This document shows positions 8,806 through 18,085 of a DNA stretch of 26,453 nt, piece after piece. The stretch comes from Mesostigma viride. Taxonomy: Eukaryota > Streptophyta > Mesostigmatophyceae > Mesostigmatales > Mesostigmataceae. Positions within the stretch are counted from its first letter, which is position 1. Each line of letters begins with the position of its first letter. The translations under genes were made by a program, and so were the position numbers. Below the pieces are notes generated by a model that saw only the letters and a program-made list of their open reading frames with translations, did not search any database and was not told the origin of the DNA. The stretch covers positions 7,501 to 33,953 of the forward strand of contig RPFO01000998.1 of assembly GCA_009746045.1 (NCBI GenBank), given 5' to 3'.

Positions 8806-8854
8806 GGCTGGTCCATCCCAGGACAAGGGCAAGGGCAAGGCTGCTGATCATTGA
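8806..8854 (+). pseudogene. gag: element A gag, final codons (3' piece) ending in UGA
   Basis: This resumes gag after the DNA transposon: a Lys-rich tail (QDKGKGKAADH) closed by TGA at 8852-8854. The same frame continues without another stop into pol at 8855, so this UGA is the only in-frame barrier between zinc knuckle and pol in the uninterrupted element. Element B has the identical arrangement at 18037-18085. Confidence 0.8.
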
Positions 8855-8887
8855 CTTGAGCCTGCACACATCCCTGAACCCTGGAGG

Positions 8888-11800
8888 GTGCCCCCAGGGG
8901 TGTGTAATGAAGCTGCTAGTGACAGCAGTGAGGGGCAGCCCCATGCTCTAGTGAAAGAGCCTATTGGACACGATGGGGCAAGCTTGGTTACCACAGAGAG
9001 TATGCCAGCTGTAGCTGCAGTGGTTACTCGCCAACGAGCCCGCCATGGCGGTGCTGAGCCTGAGGTAGGACCTGGTGATGTGGACCCAGGTGGATCTCAG
9101 AAGCATTCTGACCGTGCAGGACTGGCACAGGATGGTCAGGATGAGGATAGGGCTGGAGACAGTCTGACAGGCACGACCCTGGTGCCTCCTGTACATAAGG
9201 GATCTGTACATACCTTGAGTGCTAATAATGACAATAAAAGATTTTCTCTCTTGTATGACATTGCCTCAAGGTTGCATACCATGTTTGGCCATGCAGCTCA
9301 GTCTTTGCAAGTTGCTAGACGGCTGGGAGGAAGTGAGTTGTACTCCATCTGCCAACAGGTTGCTCAAGCTTGCAAGTGCAGGCTAGTTGCTAGAAAGCCC
9401 AAGCAGTCTCATGCCAGGACTCCTATTTTGCAGCCAGGCCATGTGCAGGTAGATATTCAGAGAATCAGGGGTTTGAAGCTGCTGGTGGCAGTGGACAGAT
9501 ATACCAAGTACAAGACCCTAGAGATCCTGCCTGACATGGAGAAGCCTACATTGATTGCTGCTCTGAAGTTGACAAGGAGCAGGTACCCTGGGTTGGAGTT
9601 GTTGCAGTGTGACATTCAGTTTGAGTGCTGTGAGAACCTGCCAGAGTTTCCAGAGTTGCTGATTACACCCAGGGAGAGCCACGGCCAGCAAGGGGTGGTG
9701 GAGAGAGCCATCCAAGAGATCAAGACTGTGCTGCTGGTGGAGAGGATTCCAAGGACGTCATCTGCCATTGTGACATCTGCATGGCTACGTTCTGTGGAGG
9801 ACAGGCTGAACCTGAGGACTCCCATGTTCTTTGGTGACATTGCCATCAATCCTCTTATGCTGCATACCAGGATGCTGCCAGCTGATGCTGAGCAGGCATG
9901 GAAGGAGAAGCTAGAGGCCAAGTTCCTCAAGCTGAGGCAGAAAGACAAGGGCTGGAGTGTCCTAGAACCTAACGTTGGACAACAGGTTGTTGTGTGGAAG
10001 GAACCAAGCTTTCCAGGGAAACGTGGCAGCTGGCATGATGGGGTGGTGACCCGAGTAGAAGCCGCTGGCCATAAGTGCTGGGTGGCCATTGATGGCTCCC
10101 AAGCAGTACACCGTCTGTCCTGGTCAAAGATCCGTCCCCGGGGAGGTAATCAAGGAGACCTCTTCCAGGTGCCCGTTGGTGTACAAGGCGGGGGTGACGT
10201 GGAGCTTCCTGATCAGGGTGCTACAGCTGTATCGAGCCCTCAGGGTGACCCTGGCCCGGCCCCTGGGGTACCTTCACATACGGTGGTTGGGCAAGCAGGC
10301 GGACAGGCTGCACCTCCGGAACGGCCCGACACCAGGCCTAGGGGTGTGCGTCTATCAGATATTGTACAGGCTTTGCAAAGAGCCAAGAAGGAGCCTAAGG
10401 TGTCCAAGCTTGTCCAGTTGGATGAACCTGAGGTAGCTGCCATGGAGATAGATACCAATGCGCAGGTTTCTGTCATGGGACCTCAGCATACAGGAGAACT
10501 GCTGGTCGGAGAACCAAGTTGCCCCTGGGTGTCTGATTTCAGTGGTAGGACGCATCTAAGGGTGTTGGGAGAGGTTAATGCCCCTGTCATGGGTGTGGAT
10601 GTGACCTTCCTTGTCCTAGAGGACTATGATGGCCCTGTGATTTTGGGTCAGAATTTTCTGGGCAATCCTGGAATTTCTATCAGAGCTACAGCTCTGAGAA
10701 GAGATGGCTGGGGGATGATTCCCCTAGAAAATTTCAGGACAACATTTCCAGTCAGGTGCAGGGCCAAGCCGGTCAAGGGTGTAAAATGGGATGAAGGGGA
10801 GGTGCCCCCAGCGGCCAGTTTGGTTATTCCAGCTGTGTTGCACCCCAGCAGTATTGGCATAACTCACAGGAGCCTTGCTGCACACTCTCCTTTGACATAT
10901 GATCAGCTGGTCCAAGAGATGAGCTCGCCTACTTTGTTTGAGGCTTGGAAGCTCGCCTTCTCCAAGGCATTGGAGGAGTGGTTGCAGTTTGAGTGTGCTG
11001 CACCAACAGACAGACGTCCCCCAGCATCAAGGAAGCTTGCTTTGAGATTTGTGCTGAAGAGGAAGGTTGTGGATGAGGTATCAGTGCCCCATGTCAGGCC
11101 TGTCCTGAATGAGTATCACGGCACGGGGAGTCTGCCAGGAGAGGAGCTATACACGCCAGGGATGCTACACGACACATGGAGAATTTTGCTATGTCTCTAC
11201 GTGGGGTTGCTGAACAGGGGAGCAGCTATGTCATCAGTGCTGCTGGACTTCAAGAGGGCATTTTTAAAATCTGATCCAGAAGTGGCCAGGAGGGTGTGGA
11301 AGCAGGATGAGCCTTACTGTGTTGAGGTGCCTGCCATCTGGAAGCTGGAGCTGCATCAACAATTCCTGGTTATTCTGAAGGGCCTGGAAGGACTCAGGTC
11401 GAGCCCAATCATCTGGAGGCTCACGCTGCAGGAAGCTCTGATCAGTGAGTGTGGCTTGAGAGTGTCTTCAGTTGATCCCTGTTTGCTGCTGGCCCAATGG
11501 GAGGGTCTGCCAGTGTATGCTAGTTTGCATGGAGATGATCTGCATTTGCTAGCCCCCACGACCTGGCTGAAGAAGTTTATTCCTGTCATCAGTGGCAAGT
11601 TTTCACTGGGCAAGGAGCTGTGGCAGGAGCCCAACAAGCCTGTAGTGTTCTGTGGAATGCAGGCTACCCTGTTCAGGAGGGACGGGGAGTGGAGTATCAG
11701 GCTTCAGGCTGGAGGAGATTATAAACAGACCATTGTGAAGGCCTTGCCAGAGAAGATCACCCAGGCTGCAGGACCTGAGTTGAGAGGCATGTGGGCCTGG

Positions 11801-12445
11801 TTTGCCAGCATCTGTGGTCCGTCTTTGATGGTCCATAGCAGAATGCCTGATGAGGTGCTTGAGGATGAGAAGCCTCGAGTCATAGCCCGGTTGGTGGAAA
11901 GTACCCCTGATCTGATTTTGTCTGGGATTGACTTTACCCAGCCTATCACCTTGGAGATCTTTGTTGACAGTTCCATGGATGCTCGCCAGGTTACCAAGGT
12001 CAGGGGGAGATCTGCTGCTCTGTTTGCTTTTTATCAGAGCAGGGCAAGTTTGTTCAGCTGGTACAGCAGACTGCAGAAGAGGGTCTGTATCAGTTCAGAT
12101 GTGGCAGAATGCAGGGCCATATGCGAGGGGATCCAGTCCAGCCTGTACATAAAGGAGTTAATGCTGGAGCTGGCTTCAGTTACCCCTTGGACCTTGCAGA
12201 TGGAGACGTTGTTGCTAACAGACAGCATGGGTATGGTCCAGTTTGTTCACAAGCAGCTGGCCAGAAGCCGGGACCTGGATTATTTGTTGCTAAAGGAGTT
12301 GGCCAGTTTGGTTGACTTGAAGCATATCCCTGGCGAGGAGAACCCTGCTGATGCATTGACAAAGCTGCCACACAAGGCCCCAGCCCAGTACAATGTACTG
12401 AGGAAGCTCATGAATGCTGACTGTCAAGTCGGTCTATCTGTCTAA
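8888..12445 (+). CDS. pol: element A Pol polyprotein: integrase, retropepsin-like, copia-type reverse transcriptase, RNase H
   Basis: This 1185-residue open frame (numbering from GTG 8888; the frame is open from 8855 after the gag UGA) would copy and integrate the element. The integrase has an HHCC-like region (H130, H135, C155/C162/C164), catalytic D189, D242 and E272 in GVVERAIQE, with 29 residues between D242 and E272 where 35 is usual, and a C-terminal SH3-like segment at about 360-420. A retropepsin-like domain (about 505-610) has EIDTNAQVS at 521-529 (canonical is DTGA or DSGA) and VILGQNFL at 584-591. RT has LLDFKRAFLK (D787), GLEGLRSSPIIW and HGDD 881-884 in place of the copia VDD. 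RNase H acids are D1027, E1074, D1112 and D1155. Integrase before RT and the RNase H style place it with Ty1/copia, but protease after integrase is not the canonical order. No ATG occurs before residue 39, so expression by UGA readthrough is plausible. Confidence 0.9.
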   Translation: MPPGVCNEAASDSSEGQPHALVKEPIGHDGASLVTTESMPAVAAVVTRQRARHGGAEPEVGPGDVDPGGSQKHSDRAGLAQDGQDEDRAGDSLTGTTLVPPVHKGSVHTLSANNDNKRFSLLYDIASRLHTMFGHAAQSLQVARRLGGSELYSICQQVAQACKCRLVARKPKQSHARTPILQPGHVQVDIQRIRGLKLLVAVDRYTKYKTLEILPDMEKPTLIAALKLTRSRYPGLELLQCDIQFECCENLPEFPELLITPRESHGQQGVVERAIQEIKTVLLVERIPRTSSAIVTSAWLRSVEDRLNLRTPMFFGDIAINPLMLHTRMLPADAEQAWKEKLEAKFLKLRQKDKGWSVLEPNVGQQVVVWKEPSFPGKRGSWHDGVVTRVEAAGHKCWVAIDGSQAVHRLSWSKIRPRGGNQGDLFQVPVGVQGGGDVELPDQGATAVSSPQGDPGPAPGVPSHTVVGQAGGQAAPPERPDTRPRGVRLSDIVQALQRAKKEPKVSKLVQLDEPEVAAMEIDTNAQVSVMGPQHTGELLVGEPSCPWVSDFSGRTHLRVLGEVNAPVMGVDVTFLVLEDYDGPVILGQNFLGNPGISIRATALRRDGWGMIPLENFRTTFPVRCRAKPVKGVKWDEGEVPPAASLVIPAVLHPSSIGITHRSLAAHSPLTYDQLVQEMSSPTLFEAWKLAFSKALEEWLQFECAAPTDRRPPASRKLALRFVLKRKVVDEVSVPHVRPVLNEYHGTGSLPGEELYTPGMLHDTWRILLCLYVGLLNRGAAMSSVLLDFKRAFLKSDPEVARRVWKQDEPYCVEVPAIWKLELHQQFLVILKGLEGLRSSPIIWRLTLQEALISECGLRVSSVDPCLLLAQWEGLPVYASLHGDDLHLLAPTTWLKKFIPVISGKFSLGKELWQEPNKPVVFCGMQATLFRRDGEWSIRLQAGGDYKQTIVKALPEKITQAAGPELRGMWAWFASICGPSLMVHSRMPDEVLEDEKPRVIARLVESTPDLILSGIDFTQPITLEIFVDSSMDARQVTKVRGRSAALFAFYQSRASLFSWYSRLQKRVCISSDVAECRAICEGIQSSLYIKELMLELASVTPWTLQMETLLLTDSMGMVQFVHKQLARSRDLDYLLLKELASLVDLKHIPGEENPADALTKLPHKAPAQYNVLRKLMNADCQVGLSV

Positions 12446-12939
12446 AAGCTGAGAGCTGGGTGCTTAAGTCTCTGGATATCAGGCTGGGAGCTTGATTGTA
12501 CATAATCCTGAGCACACCTTGAGGGGTGAGACATGTCTCTGGTGTGGGAATGTCTGACATTGTCTCTGATGGAGAGATGTCTATCTGGGGTTTTCATCTC
12601 AGTCTGAGGTTTCCCCAGATCTGTGGTTTGTGGGCGGGGTTCGATTCCCTGGTGCCGTCTTAAGGCGGAGTTTCACGGACTGGCTGACCCATCCACCATA
12701 CTGGTGAGGTGGCGACAGGTCCCCTGATTTTCCACGGTTGGAACGAGTATGGGAGCTTGTGTTTTGCATGTGCTTCGCGTAGATGTTGTGTCTGGTTCGA
12801 TAAGGGGCAGCAGACCGGCGCCGACTCCCGTCTGGGGGTCAGCAATGTTTTCTGATGAGCTGTTGTGGGTGATCTGTGGGGTTTCGCCTAAGGTCCTGAA
12901 GGTTGTACATACTTCTCAAGTTCTTAGCTGAACACCTAT
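12446..12939 (+). other. element A 3' untranslated region, proximal part
   Basis: Non-coding sequence between the pol stop and the insertion site of element B, with no gene. Some 80 bases are a GT-rich AGACATGTCTCTGG-type stretch. It continues after B at 21032. Confidence 0.75.
12935..12939. repeat. target-site duplication CCTAT, left of element B
   Basis: CCTAT here and at 21032-21036 flank element B exactly. B's own uninterrupted 3' UTR has a single copy (ATAGG at 13952-13956), confirming that the second copy is a duplication. Five base pairs is the usual size for copia and gypsy integrases. Confidence 0.88.
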
Positions 12940-13638
12940 AGTTAAGCTTTCTTCGCACACGCAATGTGAAGGATATGGTTGCAATGCAGCAATGTGTGAA
13001 TATGGTTGGAAACGGAGCTTTGTTAAATCGGATAATGGTTACAGCGCTCACACACTTGAGGCTTGTACACGCGCTTGCCAAGTCAAGGCACAACACGTGA
13101 GGCGGGCTCGCAAGAGATCTAACCAGTTGGCACTGGCCTATTCTTTATATACTTGTGCACTGTGCTTTGCTAGGCCTGAGCAGCCTCGTAGGCCTGCTCA
13201 GTATTAACACCCCCGGTACAGTATTAACAACCTGTACAGTGTCCAGATCCTATACAGTAGGTCTGCCATACAGGCACAGTGACCACAGAGTACAGTCCAC
13301 AGTGATTATTGCATCTGCACCTAAAGTCCAGGACTAAGCCTGCGGTACCAACAGACCACAGGTTAAGGTTCCTATTTCCTGCGTACGACGTATTAATCCA
13401 ATACCGTCGTAGGTTCAGCACCTAATTCCTGTCAGCCCAGGAATTACTGTCGACCCCATATGCCGTCGGCAAATATTCACGTCCGACTTAGAAGAACAGC
13501 CGGCTCGCGCTCGCGCGCGACCGGGAAGTCGGAACGCCATAACTTTCTTGATACTTGTCGGAATGAACTCGTTCCGGTGCCGCTGGAATCGCAGAGATAT
13601 GCCGAATCAGGATCACGCCAATGCGCTTGGCGTTAACT
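12940..13638 (-). repeat. 3' LTR of element B
   Basis: 699 bp. On the - strand it runs from AGTTAACGCC to AAGCTTAACT. It has a TATATAAA box (complement of 13144-13151) and a palindromic GC-rich segment around 13500-13530 (CTCGCGCTCGCGCGCG). About 25 differences from B's 5' LTR cluster between about 13040 and 13310. At those sites the 5' LTR agrees with element A's LTR, so this copy is the odd one. Confidence 0.88.
13144..13151 (-). promoter_or_regulatory. TATA box in B 3' LTR
   Basis: TATATAAA on the - strand, about 490 bp into the LTR, marking a probable Pol II start shortly downstream (R region). Conserved in all three LTRs. Confidence 0.55.
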
Positions 13639-13662
13639 CCAATCCTTTCTTTTCTTGAGCTG
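13639..13662 (-). promoter_or_regulatory. polypurine tract of element B
   Basis: On the - strand AAGAAAAGAAAGGATTGG directly precedes the LTR start AGTTAAC. It is the expected primer for plus-strand DNA synthesis and independently fixes the LTR boundary. The same tract occurs in A at 21273-21290. Confidence 0.8.
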
Positions 13663-13705
13663 TAGCAGCTCACACAAGTCTACATACAAACACACACAAT
13701 GGGTA

Positions 13706-13825
13706 CTGGACATCCTCCCCGACTACAAGTCACAACCCACTGGGCATGACAGTCAGCTTGGATTCCTGGACATCCTCCCCGACTACAAGTCACAACCCAC
13801 TGGGCATGACAGTCAGCTTGGATTC
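13706..13825. repeat. 60-bp tandem duplication in B 3' UTR
   Basis: Two identical 60-bp units (13706-13765 and 13766-13825), each starting CTGGACATCC. Element A has a single copy near 21160-21222, so the duplication arose in B's lineage. Confidence 0.9.
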
Positions 13826-13951
13826 CTTATTATATGTACATAGCACCCATACTGGTTCAGGAGCACAAACAAATTACAATGAGTCCCTATCCCTTCACGG
13901 GAGGCTCGTTGTGTTACCCATGTACAAGAGGTTGGCCAACTGTGGCAGCCC

Positions 13952-16900
13952 ATAGGTGTTCAGTTAAGAACTTGAGAAGTATGTACAACCTTCAGGACCT
14001 TAGGCGAAACCCCACAGATCACCCACAACAGCTCATCAGAAAACATTGCTGACCCCCAGACGGGAGTCGGCGCCGGTCTGCTGCCCCTTATCGAACCAGA
14101 CACAACATCTACGCGAAGCACATGCAAAACACAAGCTCCTCTACTCGTTCCAACCGTGGAAAATCAGGGGACCTGTCGCCACCTCACCAGCATGGTGGAT
14201 GGGTCAGCCAGTCCGTGAAACTCCGCCTTAAGACGGCACCAGGGAATCGAACCCCGCCCACAAACCACAGATCTGGGGAAACCTCAGACTGAGATGAAAA
14301 CCCCAGATAGACATCTCTCCATCAGAGACAATGTCAGACATTCCCACACCAGAGACATGTCTCACCCCTCAAGGTGTGCTCAGGATTATGTACAATCAAG
14401 CTCCCAGCCTGATATCCAGAGACTTAAGCACCCAGCTCTCAGCTTTTAGACAGATAGACCGACTTGACAGTCAGCATTCATGAGCTTCCTCAGTACATTG
14501 TACTGGGCTGGGGCCTTGTGTGGCAGCTTTGTCAATGCATCAGCAGGGTTCTCCTCGCCAGGGATATGCTTCAAGTCAACCAAACTGGCCAACTCCTTCA
14601 GCAACAAATAATCCAGGTCCCGGCTCCTGGCCAGCTGCTTGTGAACAAACTGGACCATACCCATGCTGTCTGTTAGCAACAACGTCTCCATCTGCAAGGT
14701 CCAAGGGGTAACTGAAGCCAGCTCCAGCATTAACTCCTTTATGTACAGGCTGGACTGGATCCCCTCGCATATGGCCCTGCATTCTGCCACATCTGAACTG
14801 ATACAGACCCTCTTCTGCAGTCTGCTGTACCAGCTGAACAAACTTGCCCTGCTCTGATAAAAAGCAAACAGAGCAGCAGATCTCCCCCTGACCTTGGTAA
14901 CCTGGCGAGCATCCATGGAACTGTCAACAAAGATCTCCAAGGTGATAGGCTGGGTAAAGTCAATCCCAGACAAAATCAGATCAGGGGTACTCTCCACCAA
15001 CCGGGCTATGACTCGAGGCTTCTCATCCTCAAGCACCTCATCAGGCATTCTGCTATGGACCATCAAAGACGGACCACAGATGCTGGCAAACCAGGCCCAC
15101 ATGCCTCTCAACTCAGGTCCTGCAGCCTGGGTGATCTTCTCTGGCAAGGCCTTCACAATGGTCTGTTTATAATCTCCTCCAGCCTGAAGCCTGATACTCC
15201 ACTCCCCGTCCCTCCTGAACAGGGTAGCCTGCATTCCACAGAACACTACAGGCTTGTTGGGCTCCTGCCACAGCTCCTTGCCCAGTGAAAACTTGCCACT
15301 GATGACAGGAATAAACTTCTTCAGCCAGGTCGTGGGGGCTAGCAAATGCAGATCATCTCCATGCAAACTAGCATACACTGGCAGACCCTCCCATTGGGCC
15401 AGCAGCAAACAGGGATCAACTGAAGACACTCTCAAGCCACACTCACTGATCAGAGCTTCCTGCAGCGTGAGTCTCCAGATGATTGGGCTCGACCTGAGTC
15501 CTTCCAGGCCCTTCAGAATAACCAGGAATTGTTGATGCAGCTCCAGCTTCCAGATGGCAGGCACCTCAACACAGTAAGGCTCATCCTGCTTCCACACCCT
15601 CCTGGCCACTTCTGGATCAGATTTTAAAAATGCCCTCTTGAAGTCCAGCAGCACTGATGACATAGCTGCTCCCCTGTTCAGCAACCCCACGTAGAGACAT
15701 AGCAAAATTCTCCATGTGTCGTGTAGCATCCCTGGCGTGTATAGCTCCTCTCCTGGCAGACTCCCCGTGCCGTGATACTCATTCAGGACAGGCCTGACAT
15801 GGGGCACTGATACCTCATCCACAACCTTCCTCTTCAGCACAAATCTCAAAGCAAGCTTCCTTGATGCTGGGGGACGTCTGTCTGTTGGTGCAGCACACTC
15901 AAACTGCAACCACTCCTCCAATGCCTTGGAGAAGGCGAGCTTCCAAGCCTCAAACAAAGTAGGCGAGCTCATCTCTTGGACCAGCTGGTCATATGTCAAA
16001 GGAGAGTGTGCAGCAAGGCTCCTGTGAGTTATGCCAATACTGCTGGGGTGCAACACAGCTGGAATCACCAAACTGGCCGCTGGGGGCACCTCCCCTTCAT
16101 CCCATTTTACACCCTTGACCGGCTTGGCCCTGCACCTGACTGGAAATGTTGTCCTGAAATTTTCTAGGGGAATCATCCCCCAGCCATCTCTTCTCAGAGC
16201 TGTAGCTCTGATAGAAATCCCAGGATTGCCCAGAAAATTCTGACCCAAAATCACAGGGCCATCATAGTCCTCTAGGACAAGGAAGGTCACATCCACACCC
16301 ATGACAGGGGCAGTAACCTCTCCCAACACCCTTAGATGCGTCCTACCACTGAAATCAGACACCCAGGGGCAACTTGGTTCTCCGACCAGCAGTTCTCCTG
16401 TATGCTGAGGTCCCATGACAGAAACCTGTGCATTGGTATCTATCTCCATGGCAGCTACCTCAGGTTCATCCAACTGGACAAGCTTGGACACCTTAGGCTC
16501 CTTCTTGGCTCTTTGCAAAGCCTGTACAATATCTGATAGACGCACACCCCTAGGCCTGGTGTCGGGCCGTTCCGGAGGTGCAGCCTGTCCGCCTGCTTGC
16601 CCAACCACCGTATGTGAAGGTACCCCAGGGGCCGGGCCAGGGTCACCCTGAGGGCTCGATACAGCTGTAGCACCCTGATCAGGAAGCTCCACGTCACCCC
16701 CGCCTTGTACACCAGCGGGCACCTGGAAGAGGTCTCCTTGATTACCTCCCCGGGGACGGATCTTTGACCAGGACAGACGGTGCACTGCTTGGGAGCCATC
16801 AATGGCCACCCAGCACTTATGGCCAGCGGCTTCTACTCGGGTCACCACCCCATCATGCCAGCTGCCACGTTTCCCTGGAAAGCTTGGTTCCTTCCACACA

Positions 16901-18085
16901 ACAACCTGTTGTCCAACGTTAGGTTCTAGGACACTCCAGCCCTTGTCTTTCTGCCTCAGCTTGAGGAACTTGGCCTCTAGCTTCTCCTTCCATGCCTGCT
17001 CAGCATCAGCTGGCAGCATCCTGGTATGCAGCATAAGAGGATTGATGGCAATGTCACCAAAGAACATGGGAGTCCTCAGGTTCAGCCTGTCCTCCACAGA
17101 ACGTAGCCATGCAGATGTCACAATGGCAGATGACGTCCTTGGAATCCTCTCCACCAGCAGCACAGTCTTGATCTCTTGGATGGCTCTCTCCACCACCCCT
17201 TGCTGGCCGTGGCTCTCCCTGGGTGTAATCAGCAACTCTGGAAACTCTGGCAGGTTCTCACAGCACTCAAACTGAATGTCACACTGCAACAACTCCAACC
17301 CAGGGTACCTGCTCCTTGTCAACTTCAGAGCAGCAATCAATGTAGGCTTCTCCATGTCAGGCAGGATCTCTAGGGTCTTGTACTTGGTATATCTGTCCAC
17401 TGCCACCAGCAGCTTCAAACCCCTGATTCTCTGAATATCTACCTGCACATGGCCTGGCTGCAAAATAGGAGTCCTGGCATGAGACTGCTTGGGCTTTCTA
17501 GCAACTAGCCTGCACTTGCAAGCTTGAGCAACCTGTTGGCAGATGGAGTACAACTCACTTCCTCCCAGCCGTCTAGCAACTTGCAAAGACTGAGCTGCAT
17601 GGCCAAACATGGTATGCAACCTTGAGGCAATGTCATACAAGAGAGAAAACCTTTTATTGTCATTATTAGCACTCAAGGTATGTACAGATCCCTTATGTAC
17701 AGGAGGCACCAGGGTCGTGCCTGTCAGACTGTCTCCAGCCCTATCCTCATCCTGACCATCCTGTGCCAGTCCTGCACGGTCAGAATGCTTCTGAGATCCA
17801 CCTGGGTCCACATCACCAGGTCCTACCTCAGGCTCAGCACCGCCATGGCGGGCACGTTGGCGAGTAACCACTGCAGCTACAGCTGGCATACTCTCTGTGG
17901 TAACCAAGCTTGCCCCATCGTGTCCAATAGGCTCTTTCACTAGAGCATGGGGCTGCCCCTCACTGCTGTCACTAGCAGCTTCATTACACACCCCTGGGGG
18001 CACCCTCCAGGGTTCAGGGATGTGTGCAGGCTCAAGTCAATGATCAGCAGCCTTGCCCTTGCCCTTGTCCTGGGATGGACCAGCC
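13952..18085. repeat. right arm of giant palindrome (element B pol region)
   Basis: Inverted counterpart of 8806-12939. It contains B's proximal 3' UTR, all of pol and the last gag codons. Confidence 0.9.
14446..18003 (-). CDS. pol: element B Pol polyprotein: integrase, retropepsin-like, copia-type reverse transcriptase, RNase H
   Basis: A complete 1185-residue frame, the inverted twin of the A pol. It differs at residue 430 (Ala here, Val in A) and residue 564 (Thr here, Asn in A). All catalytic positions are shared: integrase D189/D242/E272, the DTN protease-like triad, RT D787 and HGDD 881-884, RNase H D1027/E1074/D1112/D1155. The frame is open from 18036, straight after the gag UGA at 18037-18039, and in phase with the zinc-knuckle frame. 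Residues 1-125 are low complexity and probably a linker. An intact pol beside a frame-broken gag suggests either recent copying with Gag supplied by other copies, or homogenisation with A. Assignment to reverse transcriptase and RNase H is secure; the protease call rests on the DT-x-A box plus the ILGxxFL motif. Confidence 0.9.
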   Translation of the reverse strand: MPPGVCNEAASDSSEGQPHALVKEPIGHDGASLVTTESMPAVAAVVTRQRARHGGAEPEVGPGDVDPGGSQKHSDRAGLAQDGQDEDRAGDSLTGTTLVPPVHKGSVHTLSANNDNKRFSLLYDIASRLHTMFGHAAQSLQVARRLGGSELYSICQQVAQACKCRLVARKPKQSHARTPILQPGHVQVDIQRIRGLKLLVAVDRYTKYKTLEILPDMEKPTLIAALKLTRSRYPGLELLQCDIQFECCENLPEFPELLITPRESHGQQGVVERAIQEIKTVLLVERIPRTSSAIVTSAWLRSVEDRLNLRTPMFFGDIAINPLMLHTRMLPADAEQAWKEKLEAKFLKLRQKDKGWSVLEPNVGQQVVVWKEPSFPGKRGSWHDGVVTRVEAAGHKCWVAIDGSQAVHRLSWSKIRPRGGNQGDLFQVPAGVQGGGDVELPDQGATAVSSPQGDPGPAPGVPSHTVVGQAGGQAAPPERPDTRPRGVRLSDIVQALQRAKKEPKVSKLVQLDEPEVAAMEIDTNAQVSVMGPQHTGELLVGEPSCPWVSDFSGRTHLRVLGEVTAPVMGVDVTFLVLEDYDGPVILGQNFLGNPGISIRATALRRDGWGMIPLENFRTTFPVRCRAKPVKGVKWDEGEVPPAASLVIPAVLHPSSIGITHRSLAAHSPLTYDQLVQEMSSPTLFEAWKLAFSKALEEWLQFECAAPTDRRPPASRKLALRFVLKRKVVDEVSVPHVRPVLNEYHGTGSLPGEELYTPGMLHDTWRILLCLYVGLLNRGAAMSSVLLDFKRAFLKSDPEVARRVWKQDEPYCVEVPAIWKLELHQQFLVILKGLEGLRSSPIIWRLTLQEALISECGLRVSSVDPCLLLAQWEGLPVYASLHGDDLHLLAPTTWLKKFIPVISGKFSLGKELWQEPNKPVVFCGMQATLFRRDGEWSIRLQAGGDYKQTIVKALPEKITQAAGPELRGMWAWFASICGPSLMVHSRMPDEVLEDEKPRVIARLVESTPDLILSGIDFTQPITLEIFVDSSMDARQVTKVRGRSAALFAFYQSRASLFSWYSRLQKRVCISSDVAECRAICEGIQSSLYIKELMLELASVTPWTLQMETLLLTDSMGMVQFVHKQLARSRDLDYLLLKELASLVDLKHIPGEENPADALTKLPHKAPAQYNVLRKLMNADCQVGLSV

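Larger units (their letters stand above)
8806..12939. repeat. left arm of giant palindrome (element A pol region)
   Basis: Inverted counterpart of 13952-18085, with the same length (4134 bp) and no indel noticed. A position p pairs with 26891 minus p. The spacer is 12940-13951 (B's 3' LTR and distal 3' UTR). By eye the 494-bp 3' UTR part differs at about four bases, and the pol proteins at two of 1185 residues. Confidence 0.9.
13639..14445 (-). other. element B 3' untranslated region
   Basis: Sequence between the pol stop and the 3' LTR; no gene is supported. It matches A's two 3' UTR pieces (12446-12939 and 21032-21290), which proves where B inserted. Confidence 0.75.

Noticed and set aside
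12940-13951. One LTR of about 1.0 kb shared tail to tail by A and B
   Set aside because: The polypurine tract at 13639-13662, the CCTAT duplications and the 5' LTR length show that the LTR ends at 13638; the rest is 3' UTR.
14464-17943. Many 60-160 residue + strand frames opposite element B pol, and their mirror frames opposite A pol
   Set aside because: Antisense shadows of pol; they occur in both copies only because the copies are near-identical.
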